Shown here one piece after another: positions 18,219 through 28,915 of a stretch of 64,000 nucleotides of DNA. Position 1 is the stretch's first letter, and each line of letters begins with the position of its first letter. A program made the position numbers and the translations under genes. Source of the stretch: Bacillus mycoides (lineage in GTDB: Bacteria > Bacillota > Bacilli > Bacillales > Bacillaceae_G); assembly GCF_001757995.1 (NCBI RefSeq), contig NZ_LXLV01000020.1, positions 1 to 64,000 of the forward strand, written 5' to 3'. Below the pieces are notes generated by a model. It was not told the DNA's origin. It worked only from the letters and a program-made list of their open reading frames with translations, and did not search any database.

Positions 18219-18526
18219 TTGACAAGTTATTGTATTGGTGTTAAAATTTTAATTCGTGTCTCGGTTAAAGCTAGTGTAAAGTAAATAAATCTTATGAATA
18301 TAATACGAAAAGTTTGCGAAAGATCGGGTAGTCTTACCAACAACTTTTGTGAACAAACCCTATAAATTGTATATGTAAGCTTTATATGTATACTAGTGAA
18401 TCAAGGAGCGGTCAGTGGAACCGTAATGATGAGAGAGAGGTAGGGCTTTCATCCAGTATATGTTACTTTCCCGTTAGGTGAATATAAAAAAGAGGGCTCC
18501 TTTTGAAAAGGAGCCCTCTTTCTTTT
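18219..18526 (+). ncRNA. Candidate free-standing small RNA (about 270 nt)
   Basis: A near-consensus promoter, TTGACA (18219-18224) with TAAAAT (18242-18247) at 17 bases, starts a region without a convincing gene that ends at a strong terminator (18489-18526). The next gene downstream is convergent, so the transcript is not a leader. Inside, AAAAGTTTG and CAACTTTT (about 18308-18351) can pair around GGTA-GTCT-TACC. A 23-codon ORF at about 18294 has no ribosome site. No known RNA family was recognised. Confidence 0.45.
18489..18526. terminator. Bidirectional terminator
   Basis: AAAGAGGGCTCCTTTT (18489-18504) pairs with AAAAGGAGCCCTCTTT (18506-18521), followed by CTTTT. It serves the candidate RNA and the convergent ykuS-like gene. 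Confidence 0.88.
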
Positions 18527-18548
18527 GTGTATTGTGATTTGTAAAAAT

Positions 18549-18788
18549 TTAAATGCGACTTTCAACCTGCTGACAAATTTCATCTGTTGTTAAACCATGA
18601 GCTGTAATTACCGATCCTTTTATTGATGTATCTGCAATACCCATCATATTAGAATCTTGCCCAGTTACAACACAACAATCGCACCCCTGTGCATCGTGTT
18701 CTGAGTTAAGTGTAACGACTTCATGTCCATGTTGCTGAAGAGCTTGTTGAACATCTGTTAACGAGTTTTCAACGCCAATTCTAGCCAT
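18549..18788 (-). CDS. UPF0180 (YkuS-like) protein
   Basis: A 79-residue protein [20 protein letters not shown] with later [20 protein letters not shown], which matches the UPF0180 family (B. subtilis YkuS). The family has no proven function. ATG at 18788 is preferred to one at 18797 because GGAGGTGA lies 6 bases upstream. Confidence 0.85.
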   Translation of the reverse strand: MARIGVENSLTDVQQALQQHGHEVVTLNSEHDAQGCDCCVVTGQDSNMMGIADTSIKGSVITAHGLTTDEICQQVESRI

Positions 18789-18874
18789 AATTCTCACCTC
18801 CTACCATCTAGTCGTTAGTATGCTCAAGTTTTTACCATATATTTATGAAAAGATGGTAGGAAGAGAATATTTGT

Positions 18875-19114
18875 TTAGTCGTTATATACACCAGTAAGCA
18901 TTTGACTTACGAATTGATCGTTTAAAGTATCTTGGGCGGAAGAAGTATTTGAATGAATGTCGATTGAAGCAATAAAATTATTATGTTCTTTATTATTTGG
19001 TTCTACCTCTACATAATTATCGAATTTACAAAAACCTTTCGTATCCATTAGATCAAATAGTTGAAGCATTTCTACTACCTCTTGTCTCGTTCCTTTAATT
19101 TGTACACACGCCAT
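18875..19114 (-). CDS. Small protein, 79 residues, possibly DUF3970
   Basis: Begins MACVQIKGTRQEVVEMLQLF and is acidic toward the C-terminus. The strand-helix opening V-x-I-x-G-T-x-x-E-V resembles DUF3970-type proteins. ATG at 19114 follows GAAGGAGG. Function unknown. Confidence 0.6.
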   Translation of the reverse strand: MACVQIKGTRQEVVEMLQLFDLMDTKGFCKFDNYVEVEPNNKEHNNFIASIDIHSNTSSAQDTLNDQFVSQMLTGVYND

Positions 19115-19367
19115 TGTTATTTCCTCCTTCAATTTGACAAATTGTTTTTTAAAAATAGGATTATGATTACTAAATGAAAAATATGAATGTTATTTTTAGA
19201 CAGCGTTATTTTTGTTATTTTCCCCCTTTTTCACCCAAAGTCGTTGTATATTCCCGAATTTATAAAATCGGACGTCCGTTTATTGAATACAATAGATTCG
19301 TATCAATTGGCGAAAACCCTTCTTTTAAACAAATATTTTTTTAGTAGAATTTGGCGAAAAAAATTTT

Positions 19368-19390
19368 TTGACTTTTTGTAAACGTTAACA
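19368..19390 (+). promoter_or_regulatory. cre site (CcpA) at the ilvE control region
   Basis: TGTAAACGTTAACA (19377-19390) fits the catabolite-responsive element consensus TGWAARCGYTWWCA at every position. It lies just after TTGACT (19368-19373) and upstream of TATAAT (19406-19411). CcpA activates ilv-leu in B. subtilis, so activation is as likely as repression. The rest of 19115-19529 shows no gene. Confidence 0.7.
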
Positions 19391-19440
19391 ATGTTATTAA
19401 ATCAATATAATCAAAGATGTACGTACGATTAAAAATTAAA

Positions 19441-19455
19441 AATTTTCTAAAAAAT
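19441..19455 (+). promoter_or_regulatory. CodY-box candidate upstream of ilvE
   Basis: AATTTTCTAAAAAAT matches the CodY consensus AATTTTCWGAAAATT at 13 of 15 positions. CodY represses branched-chain amino acid genes when Ile/Leu/Val and GTP are high. Confidence 0.5.
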
Positions 19456-19529
19456 TACTTGCTTTATTTGAAAAGGAGAGTAAACTAGGAAACAATAAAA
19501 AACTCATAGAACATAGGGGGCGCTTTCAA

Positions 19530-20426
19530 GTGAACGAGCAGTGGATTTTCTTAAATGGAGAATTTGTTCCAAAAGACGAAGCAAAGGTTTCAGTATATGA
19601 TCATGGCTATTTATATGGCGATGGAGTGTTCGAAGGAATTAGGGTATATAGCGGTAATGTTTTCCGTTTGAGAGAGCATCTTGTCCGGTTATATGAATCA
19701 GCGAAATCCATCATGTTAGAAATTCCATATACGTTAGAAGAAGCAACGAAAATCGTTGTTGAAACGATTCGACAAAACAAACTATCTAATGGATATATCC
19801 GCCTCGTTGTATCAAGAGGACCTGGGAATTTGGGATTAGATCCCGATTCTTGTACGAAACCCAATGTAGTAGTAATTGCAGAGCAATTATCTTTATTCCC
19901 ACAAGAATATTATGAAAAAGGGATTCCGATTATAACAGTTGCAACGCGTCGCAATCGCCCAGATGTTTTGTCACCTCAAGTAAAATCTTTAAATTACTTA
20001 AATAATATTTTAGTTCGCATTGAGGCGAAACTAGCTGGAGTACAAGAAGCACTTATGTTAAATGACCAAGGATACGTAGCTGAAGGCTCTGGAGATAACG
20101 TATTTATTGTGAAGGGAAATAAATTAATTACACCACCAAGTTCTGCTGGAGCGTTAGAAGGTATTACACGAAACGCGATTTTAGAAATCGGCGAAAAACT
20201 TGGATATGACGTAAGAGAAGAATTATTTACAAGGCACGATGTATATGTAGCTGATGAAGTGTTTTTAACAGGAACAGCTGCTGAAGTAATTGCTGTTACG
20301 ACAGTAGATGGAAGAACGATTGGTTTAGGTCGAACGGGGCCACATACGAATCGTTTATTAGAAGAATTCCGTAAATTGGTTGTAGAAGATGGAGAGAAAA
20401 TTTACGAAGAAAATAAAGTTGGATAA
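19530..20426 (+). CDS. ilvE: IlvE, branched-chain amino acid aminotransferase
   Basis: A 298-residue fold-type IV PLP enzyme. The Schiff-base lysine is K152 in QVKSLNYLNN, and FEGIRVY and GDNVFIVKG are substrate and phosphate-binding blocks. It makes Leu, Ile and Val from their 2-oxo acids. GTG start follows GGGGGCG. It begins the ilv-leu cluster and is separated from ilvB by a T-box leader. Confidence 0.95.
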   Translation: MNEQWIFLNGEFVPKDEAKVSVYDHGYLYGDGVFEGIRVYSGNVFRLREHLVRLYESAKSIMLEIPYTLEEATKIVVETIRQNKLSNGYIRLVVSRGPGNLGLDPDSCTKPNVVVIAEQLSLFPQEYYEKGIPIITVATRRNRPDVLSPQVKSLNYLNNILVRIEAKLAGVQEALMLNDQGYVAEGSGDNVFIVKGNKLITPPSSAGALEGITRNAILEIGEKLGYDVREELFTRHDVYVADEVFLTGTAAEVIAVTTVDGRTIGLGRTGPHTNRLLEEFRKLVVEDGEKIYEENKVG

Positions 20427-20439
20427 TAGCTCTTTATGA

Positions 20440-20712
20440 CATGATAAAGCGTTGATAGGGAGGAGTAGTTGACTGTGAAGCCTCACAGAGAGTCGGTGGT
20501 TGCTGGAAACCGATGGTTCACGTCGACGAACATCACCCTTGAGTGCTAAGCTGAAGCGTTTGTTTAGGCTTAGACGGTAGCTCCGTTATTAGCTAGACTC
20601 ATATCCCGAGTCACTGAGGCAAGAGTAATCTTGCAAAGAAGGGTGGTACCGCGAAATCTTTCGTCCCTTCAGCACATAGCTGGAGTGTGGACGTAGGATT
20701 TTTTTATTTTAT
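20440..20712 (+). promoter_or_regulatory. T-box riboswitch with probable Ile specifier, upstream of ilvB
   Basis: The T-box sequence AAGGGTGGTACCGCG is at 20639-20653. Stem I features include CAGAGAGTCGGTGGTTGCTG (AG bulge and distal loop). The specifier region GAAC-ATC-ACCCTT-GAG puts ATC (Ile) at 20532-20534. A terminator (CGTCCCTTCAGC...GCTGGAG...GGACG, 20662-20693, then TTTTTTTATTTT) follows. Uncharged tRNA-Ile should allow read-through into ilvB-leuD. Confidence 0.92.
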
Positions 20713-20744
20713 AAATGTTTTAAAAAAGGGGGCTTATAAGAAAA

Positions 20745-22445
20745 ATGTCTTCAAAAACGGAAGAGAAACTGGCAACTGGTGCACAGCTATTGTTAGAAGC
20801 GCTAGAAAAGGAAGAAGTAGAGGTGATTTTTGGTTATCCAGGTGGTGCGGTTTTACCTCTATATGATGCGCTTTATGATTGTGAAATTCCGCATATTTTA
20901 ACGAGGCATGAGCAAGGTGCAATTCATGCTGCTGAAGGATATGCAAGAATTACAGGAAATCCAGGAGTGGTAATTGCAACAAGTGGACCGGGTGCTACAA
21001 ATGTTATTACTGGTCTAGCTGACGCGATGATTGATTCATTGCCACTTGTTGTATTTACAGGGCAAGTAGCAACAACATTAATCGGAAGTGATGCTTTTCA
21101 AGAAGCAGATATTATGGGACTTACGATGCCGGTGACAAAACATAATTATCAAGTGCGAAAAGCATCGGATTTACCCCGAATTATTAAAGAAGCATTTCAT
21201 ATCGCTAGAACAGGAAGACCGGGCCCAGTCGTAATTGACCTTCCGAAAGATATGGTAGTAGAGCAAGGCGAGCGATGTAGCGACGTACAAATGGATTTAC
21301 CAGGATACCAGCCTAATTACGAACCGAATCTACTACAAATAAACAAATTATTACAAGCGATTGAGACTTCAAAAAAGCCGTTAATTTTAGCTGGAGCAGG
21401 TGTATTACATGCGAAAGCATCGAAAGAATTAACAAGTTTTGCTCGCAAATATCATATTCCAGTTGTTCATACATTACTTGGTCTTGGTGGGTTTTCGCCA
21501 GATGATGAACTATTTCTAGGGATGGGAGGAATGCACGGCTCATACACCGCAAATATGGCGTTATATGAATGTGACTTACTTATTAATATAGGTGCAAGAT
21601 TTGATGATCGTCTTACTGGGAATTTAGCTTATTTTGCTAAAGAGGCGATTGTCGCACATATAGATATTGATCCAGCGGAAATTGGGAAAAATGTGTCGAC
21701 TGAAATCCCTATTGTTGCGAGTGCAAAGCAAGCATTAGAAGCTCTACTCACTTTTAAAGAAGGGGAAGTAAATCACAATGATTGGCTTTCGTTATTGAAT
21801 AGTAGAAAAGAAAAATACCCTCTTTCTTACAAAGAACATGCAGAACGTATTAAACCTCAATATGCAATTGATATGCTATACGAAATTACGAAAGGAGAAG
21901 CGATTGTAACAACAGACGTTGGCCAACATCAAATGTGGGCAGCACAATATTATCCGCTGAAAAATCCAGATAAATGGGTAACTTCTGGAGGGTTAGGAAC
22001 GATGGGATTCGGATTTCCGGCAGCAATTGGTGCACAAATTGCAAAGCCTGAAGAACTAGTTATTGCAATTGTCGGTGATGCTGGATTTCAAATGACTTTG
22101 CAAGAACTTAGTGTGTTAAAAGAGCATTCTTTACCAGTTAAAGTTTTTATTTTAAATAATGAAGCTTTAGGGATGGTAAGACAATGGCAAGAGGAATTTT
22201 ATAATAAGCGATATTCGCACTCCTTACTTTCATGCCAACCAGATTTTGTCGCGCTTGCCAATGCATATGGCATAAAAGGTATTCGTATTGAAGACCCACT
22301 TCTTGCAAAGAAGCAAATACAGCATGCGATTGAATTACAAGAGCCAGTCGTAATTGATTGCCGTGTACTTCAATCTGAAAAGGTTATGCCGATGGTTGCC
22401 CCAGGGAAAGGGGTTCACCAAATGGAGGGAGTGGAAAAAAGGTGA
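20745..22445 (+). CDS. ilvB: IlvB, acetolactate synthase large subunit
   Basis: A 566-residue ThDP enzyme that joins two pyruvates, or pyruvate and 2-oxobutyrate, in the first common step of Val/Leu/Ile synthesis. The catalytic glutamate is in [13 protein letters not shown], and the ThDP/Mg motif runs [12 protein letters not shown]...NNEALGM. GGGGG ribosome site; the stop overlaps ilvN by 4 bases. Confidence 0.96.
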   Translation: MSSKTEEKLATGAQLLLEALEKEEVEVIFGYPGGAVLPLYDALYDCEIPHILTRHEQGAIHAAEGYARITGNPGVVIATSGPGATNVITGLADAMIDSLPLVVFTGQVATTLIGSDAFQEADIMGLTMPVTKHNYQVRKASDLPRIIKEAFHIARTGRPGPVVIDLPKDMVVEQGERCSDVQMDLPGYQPNYEPNLLQINKLLQAIETSKKPLILAGAGVLHAKASKELTSFARKYHIPVVHTLLGLGGFSPDDELFLGMGGMHGSYTANMALYECDLLINIGARFDDRLTGNLAYFAKEAIVAHIDIDPAEIGKNVSTEIPIVASAKQALEALLTFKEGEVNHNDWLSLLNSRKEKYPLSYKEHAERIKPQYAIDMLYEITKGEAIVTTDVGQHQMWAAQYYPLKNPDKWVTSGGLGTMGFGFPAAIGAQIAKPEELVIAIVGDAGFQMTLQELSVLKEHSLPVKVFILNNEALGMVRQWQEEFYNKRYSHSLLSCQPDFVALANAYGIKGIRIEDPLLAKKQIQHAIELQEPVVIDCRVLQSEKVMPMVAPGKGVHQMEGVEKR

Positions 22446-22951
22446 AGAGAATTGTAACAGCGACAGTCCGAAATCAAAGCGGTGTGTTAAATCGAATTAC
22501 AGGTGTTATGACACGTAGACATTTTAATATTGAAAGTATTTCAGTAGGTCATACGGAATCATCGGATATTTCAAGAATGACGATTGTTGTACACGTTGAA
22601 AATGAACAGCAAGTTGAGCAGTTAATTAAACAACTTCATAAGCAAATTGATGTTCTGAAAGTATCAGATATTACAGAAGAAGCGATGATTGCTAGAGAAC
22701 TTGCACTTATTAAAGTAGCAACGTCTGTAGCAAGAGCAGAATTATATAGTTTAATTGAACCGTTCCGAGCCGCTGTAATAGATGTTGGGAAGGATTCCAT
22801 AGTGGTGCAAGTAACAGGTACCCAGGAAAAAGTAGAAGCGTTAATTGAATTACTTCGTCCATACGGTTTGAAAGAAATTGCTAGAACAGGTGTAACAGCA
22901 TTTACACGTAGTATGAAAAAACAAGATAAACAAGTTATGTTAATTCAATAA
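22442..22951 (+). CDS. ilvN: IlvN (IlvH), acetolactate synthase regulatory subunit
   Basis: A 169-residue regulatory subunit with an N-terminal ACT domain ([18 protein letters not shown], about 8-25) that binds valine for feedback control, and a C-terminal ALS_ss domain. GTG start overlaps the ilvB stop. Confidence 0.95.
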   Translation: MKRIVTATVRNQSGVLNRITGVMTRRHFNIESISVGHTESSDISRMTIVVHVENEQQVEQLIKQLHKQIDVLKVSDITEEAMIARELALIKVATSVARAELYSLIEPFRAAVIDVGKDSIVVQVTGTQEKVEALIELLRPYGLKEIARTGVTAFTRSMKKQDKQVMLIQ

Positions 22952-22966
22952 TTATTTAAAAAATAG

Positions 22967-23989
<1,023 letters not shown>

Positions 23990-23990
23990 T

Positions 23991-25511
23991 ATGAAGCAAA
24001 TTTTGTTCATGGATACGACGCTTCGTGATGGCGAACAATCACCAGGAGTTAATTTAAATGAACAAGAGAAATTACAGATTGCGAGGCAACTAGAGAGACT
24101 TGGTATTAATGTAATGGAAGCTGGATTCGCAGCGGCTTCTGAAGGTGATTTTCAATCGGTAAAAAGTATCGCAAATACCATTCAAAATGCTACTGTTATG
24201 AGTTTAGCTAGAGCAAAGGAAAGTGATATTCGAAGAGCATATGACGCAGTGAAAGGTGCTGTCTCTCCTCGATTACACGTATTTTTAGCTACGAGTGATA
24301 TTCATATGAAATATAAGCTTTGTATGTCGAAAGAAGATGTATTAGATAGTATTCATCGCTCGGTTACACTTGGAAAATCATTATTTCCAACAGTGCAATT
24401 TTCAGCAGAAGATGCGACAAGAACATCGAGAGCGTTTTTAGCTGAAGCAGTAGAAGTAGCAATTCGTGCAGGAGCGAATGTAATCAATATTCCTGATACA
24501 GTTGGATATACGAATCCAGAAGAATATTATTCTCTTTTTAAATACTTACAAGAATCCGTTCCTTCGTATGAAAAAGCAATTTTCTCTTGTCACTGTCACG
24601 ATGATCTTGGGATGGCAGTAGCGAATTCGTTAGCTGCAGTTGAAGGCGGAGCGTTACAAGTAGAAGGAACGATTAATGGGATTGGAGAAAGAGCAGGAAA
24701 TGCAGCCTTAGAAGAAGTCGCAGTTGCTCTCCATATTAGAAAAGATTTCTATGAAGCAGAATCCTCTATGACATTAAAAGAAATTAAAGCGACAAGTACA
24801 TTAGTAAGTCGTTTAACAGGTATGATTGTACCAAAAAATAAAGCGATTGTTGGAGCAAATGCATTCGCTCATGAATCAGGTATTCATCAAGATGGTGTTT
24901 TAAAAGAAGTAACGACATATGAAATTATTGAACCGGCGCTTATAGGTGAATCTCAAAATCTATTTGTACTTGGAAAACATTCTGGACGTCATGCATTTAC
25001 AGAAAAAATGAAAGAATTAGGCTACGAATTTACAAACGAAGAACGAGATGCGGTGTTTGAAGCATTTAAAAAATTAGCTGATCGAAAAAAGGAAATTACA
25101 GAAGAGGATTTACGTGCGCTTATGCTTGGTGAAGCAGCATTTTCGGCACAACAATATAGCATTACGCAATTGCAAGTACACTTCGTATCAAATAGTACAC
25201 AGTGTGCAACGGTTGTACTAAAAGATGAGGAAGGAAATATGTACGAAGATGCAGCAACTGGTTCTGGAAGTATTGAAGCGATCTATAATGCAATTCAAAG
25301 AATTTTAGGATTAGAATGTGACTTAGCGGATTATCGCATACAATCTATAACGCAAGGTCAAGATGCACTTGCACATGTTCATGTTGAATTAAAAGAAGGA
25401 ACTCATCAAGTATCAGGTTTTGGTGTTGCGCAAGACGTATTAGAAGCATCGGCGAGAGCGTATGTTCATGCGGCTGGAAAATTAAAATCTTTTATTACGC
25501 TTGTGAAGTAA
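23991..25511 (+). CDS. leuA: LeuA, 2-isopropylmalate synthase
   Basis: A 506-residue enzyme committing 2-oxoisovalerate to leucine. The TIM barrel opens with [13 protein letters not shown] and carries the metal motif [15 protein letters not shown]. The C-terminal regulatory domain for Leu feedback covers about 390-506. It follows ilvC by one base. An inter-gene hairpin separates it from leuB. Confidence 0.96.
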   Translation: MKQILFMDTTLRDGEQSPGVNLNEQEKLQIARQLERLGINVMEAGFAAASEGDFQSVKSIANTIQNATVMSLARAKESDIRRAYDAVKGAVSPRLHVFLATSDIHMKYKLCMSKEDVLDSIHRSVTLGKSLFPTVQFSAEDATRTSRAFLAEAVEVAIRAGANVINIPDTVGYTNPEEYYSLFKYLQESVPSYEKAIFSCHCHDDLGMAVANSLAAVEGGALQVEGTINGIGERAGNAALEEVAVALHIRKDFYEAESSMTLKEIKATSTLVSRLTGMIVPKNKAIVGANAFAHESGIHQDGVLKEVTTYEIIEPALIGESQNLFVLGKHSGRHAFTEKMKELGYEFTNEERDAVFEAFKKLADRKKEITEEDLRALMLGEAAFSAQQYSITQLQVHFVSNSTQCATVVLKDEEGNMYEDAATGSGSIEAIYNAIQRILGLECDLADYRIQSITQGQDALAHVHVELKEGTHQVSGFGVAQDVLEASARAYVHAAGKLKSFITLVK

Positions 25512-25514
25512 CTG

Positions 25515-25567
25515 TTTGATAAGTGAGGGGATCGTCCCTTACTTATCAAAATATATTTCTGAAAATT
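25515..25567 (+). promoter_or_regulatory. leuA-leuB intergenic hairpin and CodY-box candidate
   Basis: TTTGATAAGTGAGGG (25515-25529) pairs with CCCTTACTTATCAAA (25536-25550) with one G-U pair and no U tract after it, so it may stabilise or define an mRNA end rather than terminate. ATATTTCTGAAAATT (25553-25567) matches the CodY consensus at 13 of 15 positions. Confidence 0.5.
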
Positions 25568-25589
25568 CAGATAAAAAGGAGTGTTTTAA

Positions 25590-26654
25590 TTGGAAAAACG
25601 TATCGTTTGTTTAGCGGGTGATGGTGTTGGTCCGGAAATTATGGAAAGCGCGAAGGAAGTATTGCATATGGTAGAGAGGCTATATGGACATCATTTTCAT
25701 TTACAAGATGAGTACTTTGGCGGAGCGGCTATCGATTTAACTGGGCAACCATTACCACAGCGAACACTTGCCGCTTGTTTAGCGAGTGATGCGGTTTTAC
25801 TTGGAGCGGTTGGTGGACCACGGTGGGATGATGCGAAAGAAAGGCCAGAGAAAGGATTATTAGCTTTAAGAAAAGGACTTGGTGTATTTGCGAACGTTCG
25901 CCCTGTAACAGTAGAAAGCGCAACTGCACATTTATCGCCATTAAAAAACGTAGATGAAATTGACTTCGTTGTCGTTCGTGAACTAACAGGTGGTATTTAT
26001 TTCTCTTATCCAAAAGAAAGAACGGAAGAATCGGCAACTGATACACTTACGTACCATCGTCATGAAATTGAACGTATCGTGTCGTATGCTTTTCAATTAG
26101 CGAGTAAGAGAGAGAAAAAAGTAACCTCTATTGATAAAGCGAATGTTTTAGAATCTAGTAAATTGTGGAGAGCTGTTACGGAAGAAGTAGCTCTTCGTTA
26201 TCCTGATGTTGAATTAGAGCACATTTTAGTAGATGCAGCTGCTATGGAGTTAATTCGGAATCCAGGACGTTTTGATGTAATTGTAACCGAAAATTTATTC
26301 GGGGACATTTTAAGTGACGAGGCTTCTGTATTAGCAGGGTCATTAGGAATGCTTCCATCAGCGAGTCATGCGGAAAACGGGCCGTCTTTATATGAGCCTA
26401 TTCACGGATCAGCACCAGATATTGCAGGGGAAAATAAAGCGAATCCAATTGCGATGATGCGTTCAGTTGCGATGATGCTCGGACAATCATTTGGATTAAC
26501 GAGAGAAGGGTATGCAATTGAATCCGCAATTTCTGCAGTTCTTAAATCTGGAAAAGGTACAGCTGATATTGGGGGAGATGCGACGACAACTTCATTTACA
26601 AAAGCGGTTATTCAAGAAATGGAAGAGCAAGCGCTAGTAGGGAGAGGACGATAA
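25590..26654 (+). CDS. leuB: LeuB, 3-isopropylmalate dehydrogenase
   Basis: A 354-residue beta-decarboxylating dehydrogenase. The signature [19 protein letters not shown] and the substrate arginine region RELTGGIYF are present. A TTG start follows AAAAAGGAG. The stop overlaps the leuC start by one base (TAATG). Confidence 0.96.
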   Translation: MEKRIVCLAGDGVGPEIMESAKEVLHMVERLYGHHFHLQDEYFGGAAIDLTGQPLPQRTLAACLASDAVLLGAVGGPRWDDAKERPEKGLLALRKGLGVFANVRPVTVESATAHLSPLKNVDEIDFVVVRELTGGIYFSYPKERTEESATDTLTYHRHEIERIVSYAFQLASKREKKVTSIDKANVLESSKLWRAVTEEVALRYPDVELEHILVDAAAMELIRNPGRFDVIVTENLFGDILSDEASVLAGSLGMLPSASHAENGPSLYEPIHGSAPDIAGENKANPIAMMRSVAMMLGQSFGLTREGYAIESAISAVLKSGKGTADIGGDATTTSFTKAVIQEMEEQALVGRGR

Positions 26655-28048
26655 TGGGCAAAAGATTACTAGATAAGCTTTGGGAAAGACATGTAGTTGC
26701 AACGAATGAAAATGGATTGGATTTATTATATATCGATCTTCATCTCGTTCATGAAGTAACGTCACCGCAAGCCTTTGAAGGCTTGCGGCTGGCAAATCGA
26801 ACTGTCCGCAGAACGGAATTAACGTTTGCAACTATGGATCATAATATTCCAACGAAAGATGTTTGGAATATTACCGATCGTATTGCGAAGCAGCAATTGG
26901 ATACACTTCGTGAGAACTGTAAACAATTTCAGGTGCCGTTAGCTGATATCGGTGATGAAGAGCAAGGAATCGTTCACGTTATAGGACCAGAACTTGGACT
27001 CACGCAACCAGGGAAAACGATTGTTTGTGGTGATAGTCATACAGCAACACATGGTGCTTTCGGCGCGTTAGCATTTGGTATTGGTACGAGCGAAGTGGAA
27101 CATGTATTAGCGACGCAAACGTTGTGGCAACGAAAACCGAAAGCGATGGGTATTGAGTTAAAAGGAAAATTACAGAAAGGTGTTTATGCAAAAGATATTA
27201 TTTTGCATCTCCTTTCAAAGTATGGTGTAGCAGTTGGAACGGGATATGTAATGGAATTTTACGGTGAGACGATTCATGCTATGGAAATGGAAGAGAGGAT
27301 GACACTTTGCAATATGGCAATTGAAGGGGGAGCGAAAGCTGGCATCATTGCACCAGATGAGAAAACATTTTCTTATGTAAAAGGGCGTGAATATGCACCG
27401 AAAGACTATGAAACGTTTAAAGGAAAATGGTCGGAGCTTTATACAGATTCAGATGCAATTTATGATCTACATATTTCGGTAAATGTTACGGATTTAGCAC
27501 CGTATGTCACTTGGGGAACAAATCCTAGTATGGGTGTTCGAATTGATGAAAAATTACCAGAAAAACATGATGAAAATGATGAAAGAGCATATTCGTATAT
27601 GGGATTGAGTCCTGGACAAAATACTTTTGAAATTCCAGTTCAGCATGTTTTCATTGGGTCTTGTACAAATTCTCGATTATCTGATTTAGAAATTGCAGCA
27701 TCTGTTGTAAAAGGGAAAAAAGTGAAAGACGGTGTGCGAGCCCTTGTTGTGCCTGGTTCTAAAAGAATAAGAGAAGCAGCGATGCAAAAAGGATTGCATC
27801 ACATATTTGAAGAAGCGGGATTTGAATGGAGAGAGCCTGGATGCTCAATGTGTCTTGGAATGAATCCAGATCAAGTGCCGGAAGGGGAACATTGTGCATC
27901 TACTTCAAATCGTAATTTTGAAGGAAGGCAAGGGAAAGGAGCACGAACACATTTAGTAAGCCCAGCTATGGCAGCAGCGGCTGCGCTATATGGTCATTTT
28001 GTTGATATTAGAAAGGAGAATTATGATGGAGCCATTTCGTATTCATAA
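26654..28048 (+). CDS. leuC: LeuC, isopropylmalate isomerase large subunit
   Basis: A 464-residue aconitase-family subunit. The [4Fe-4S] ligands are in GSCTNSR and the C-terminal [24 protein letters not shown] is the substrate region. It works with LeuD. It overlaps leuD by 26 bases. Confidence 0.96.
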   Translation: MGKRLLDKLWERHVVATNENGLDLLYIDLHLVHEVTSPQAFEGLRLANRTVRRTELTFATMDHNIPTKDVWNITDRIAKQQLDTLRENCKQFQVPLADIGDEEQGIVHVIGPELGLTQPGKTIVCGDSHTATHGAFGALAFGIGTSEVEHVLATQTLWQRKPKAMGIELKGKLQKGVYAKDIILHLLSKYGVAVGTGYVMEFYGETIHAMEMEERMTLCNMAIEGGAKAGIIAPDEKTFSYVKGREYAPKDYETFKGKWSELYTDSDAIYDLHISVNVTDLAPYVTWGTNPSMGVRIDEKLPEKHDENDERAYSYMGLSPGQNTFEIPVQHVFIGSCTNSRLSDLEIAASVVKGKKVKDGVRALVVPGSKRIREAAMQKGLHHIFEEAGFEWREPGCSMCLGMNPDQVPEGEHCASTSNRNFEGRQGKGARTHLVSPAMAAAAALYGHFVDIRKENYDGAISYS

Positions 28049-28607
28049 AGGTACTGCCGCAGTACTTATGAATGATAACATTGATACCGATCAAATTATT
28101 CCGAAGCAATATTTAAAGAGAATTGAAAGGACGGGATTTGGAAAATATTTATTTGATGAGTGGCGTTACGATAATGAGCGCCATGAAAATCCTAATTTCC
28201 CTCTTAATGCGCAAGAACGAAAAGGAGCAAGTATATTAATTACGGGTGATAATTTTGGGTGCGGTTCTTCAAGAGAACATGCTCCATGGGCGCTTGCTGA
28301 TTATGGTTTCCGCGTTATTATCGCTGGGGGATTTGCGGATATTTTTTATATGAATTGCATGAAAAATGGTATGTTACCGATTGTAATGGATAAAGAAATG
28401 CGTGAACAACTTGCTAAAACGGATGCGAGAGAACAAATAGAAGTAGATTTAGAGAATGAGGTAATTACAACGAATACGCATAGGTTTCATTTTACAATCG
28501 AGAAAATGTGGAAAGAGAAATTATTAAATGGTCTAGATGAAATTAGCATTACGATGCAATACGAACGAGAAATTGGAGAGTATGAAAGAGAGATAGCCTT
28601 ATATTAA
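28023..28607 (+). CDS. leuD: LeuD, isopropylmalate isomerase small subunit
   Basis: A 194-residue swivel-domain subunit with [17 protein letters not shown] (about 68-84). ATG at 28023 follows AGAAAGGAG inside the end of leuC; an in-frame extension to 27990 has no ribosome site. It ends the ilv-leu cluster. No terminator was seen before the his promoter. Confidence 0.95.
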   Translation: MMEPFRIHKGTAAVLMNDNIDTDQIIPKQYLKRIERTGFGKYLFDEWRYDNERHENPNFPLNAQERKGASILITGDNFGCGSSREHAPWALADYGFRVIIAGGFADIFYMNCMKNGMLPIVMDKEMREQLAKTDAREQIEVDLENEVITTNTHRFHFTIEKMWKEKLLNGLDEISITMQYEREIGEYEREIALY

Positions 28608-28632
28608 GAAATAACGGAATATTGAAAATCTA

Positions 28633-28661
28633 TTTACATTCAGAATTAACTGTTATATACT
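28633..28661 (+). promoter_or_regulatory. Promoter of the his operon
   Basis: TTTACA (28633-28638) and TATACT (28656-28661) are 17 bases apart, about 35 bases before the leader peptide start. Confidence 0.65.
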
Positions 28662-28695
28662 ATGTGAAAATCAGAGGAGAAAGGGAGTAAGTATT

Positions 28696-28749
28696 ATGAA
28701 AACAATGCAATCTATTAAAATGCTTACACAACTACATCATCATACATGA
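28696..28749 (+). CDS. His-operon leader peptide (17 residues, three consecutive His codons)
   Basis: ATG at 28696 follows AGGAGAAAGGGAG. The peptide is MKTMQSIKMLTQLHHHT with CAT-CAT-CAT at 28735-28743 and TGA at 28747-28749. It lies between a good promoter and an attenuator-like hairpin set ahead of hisZ. Three tandem His codons just before the stop, upstream of histidine genes, are the hallmark of a ribosome-stalling leader peptide. Not previously known to me in this group; inferred from sequence. Confidence 0.8.
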   Translation: MKTMQSIKMLTQLHHHT

Positions 28750-28859
28750 AACCCTTGAACCTAACGTGAAAACGTGTAGGCACAAGGGTTATTCCCGTTG
28801 TACCTACACTCTACTAAAGAGCCTTGTAGGTATTTTTTCTACAAGGTTCTTTTTATTTT
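28750..28859 (+). promoter_or_regulatory. Histidine attenuator: mutually exclusive hairpins and terminator
   Basis: Segment 1 AACCCTTG (28750-28757) pairs with segment 2 CAAGGGTT (28783-28790). Alternatively segment 2 GTGTAGGCACAA (28774-28785) pairs with segment 3 TTGTACCTACAC (28798-28809). Segment 3 ACCTAC (28802-28807) can also pair with GTAGGT (28826-28831), which would break the terminator AGAGCCTTGTAG (28818-28829) / CTACAAGGTTCT (28839-28850) followed by TTTTATTTT. A ribosome at the stop would cover segment 1 and favour 2:3 plus the terminator; stalling at His codons would leave 1:2, freeing 3 as antiterminator. Confidence 0.75.
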
Positions 28860-28915
28860 CGGTTTAGGTGAATGGAATGAGCATACATTAGAGAGGGAAA
28901 GGTGTGTGAAATGAG

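Noticed and set aside
18294-18365. 23-codon ORF inside the candidate RNA
   Set aside because: No ribosome site before the ATG and no recognisable features; not reported as a gene.
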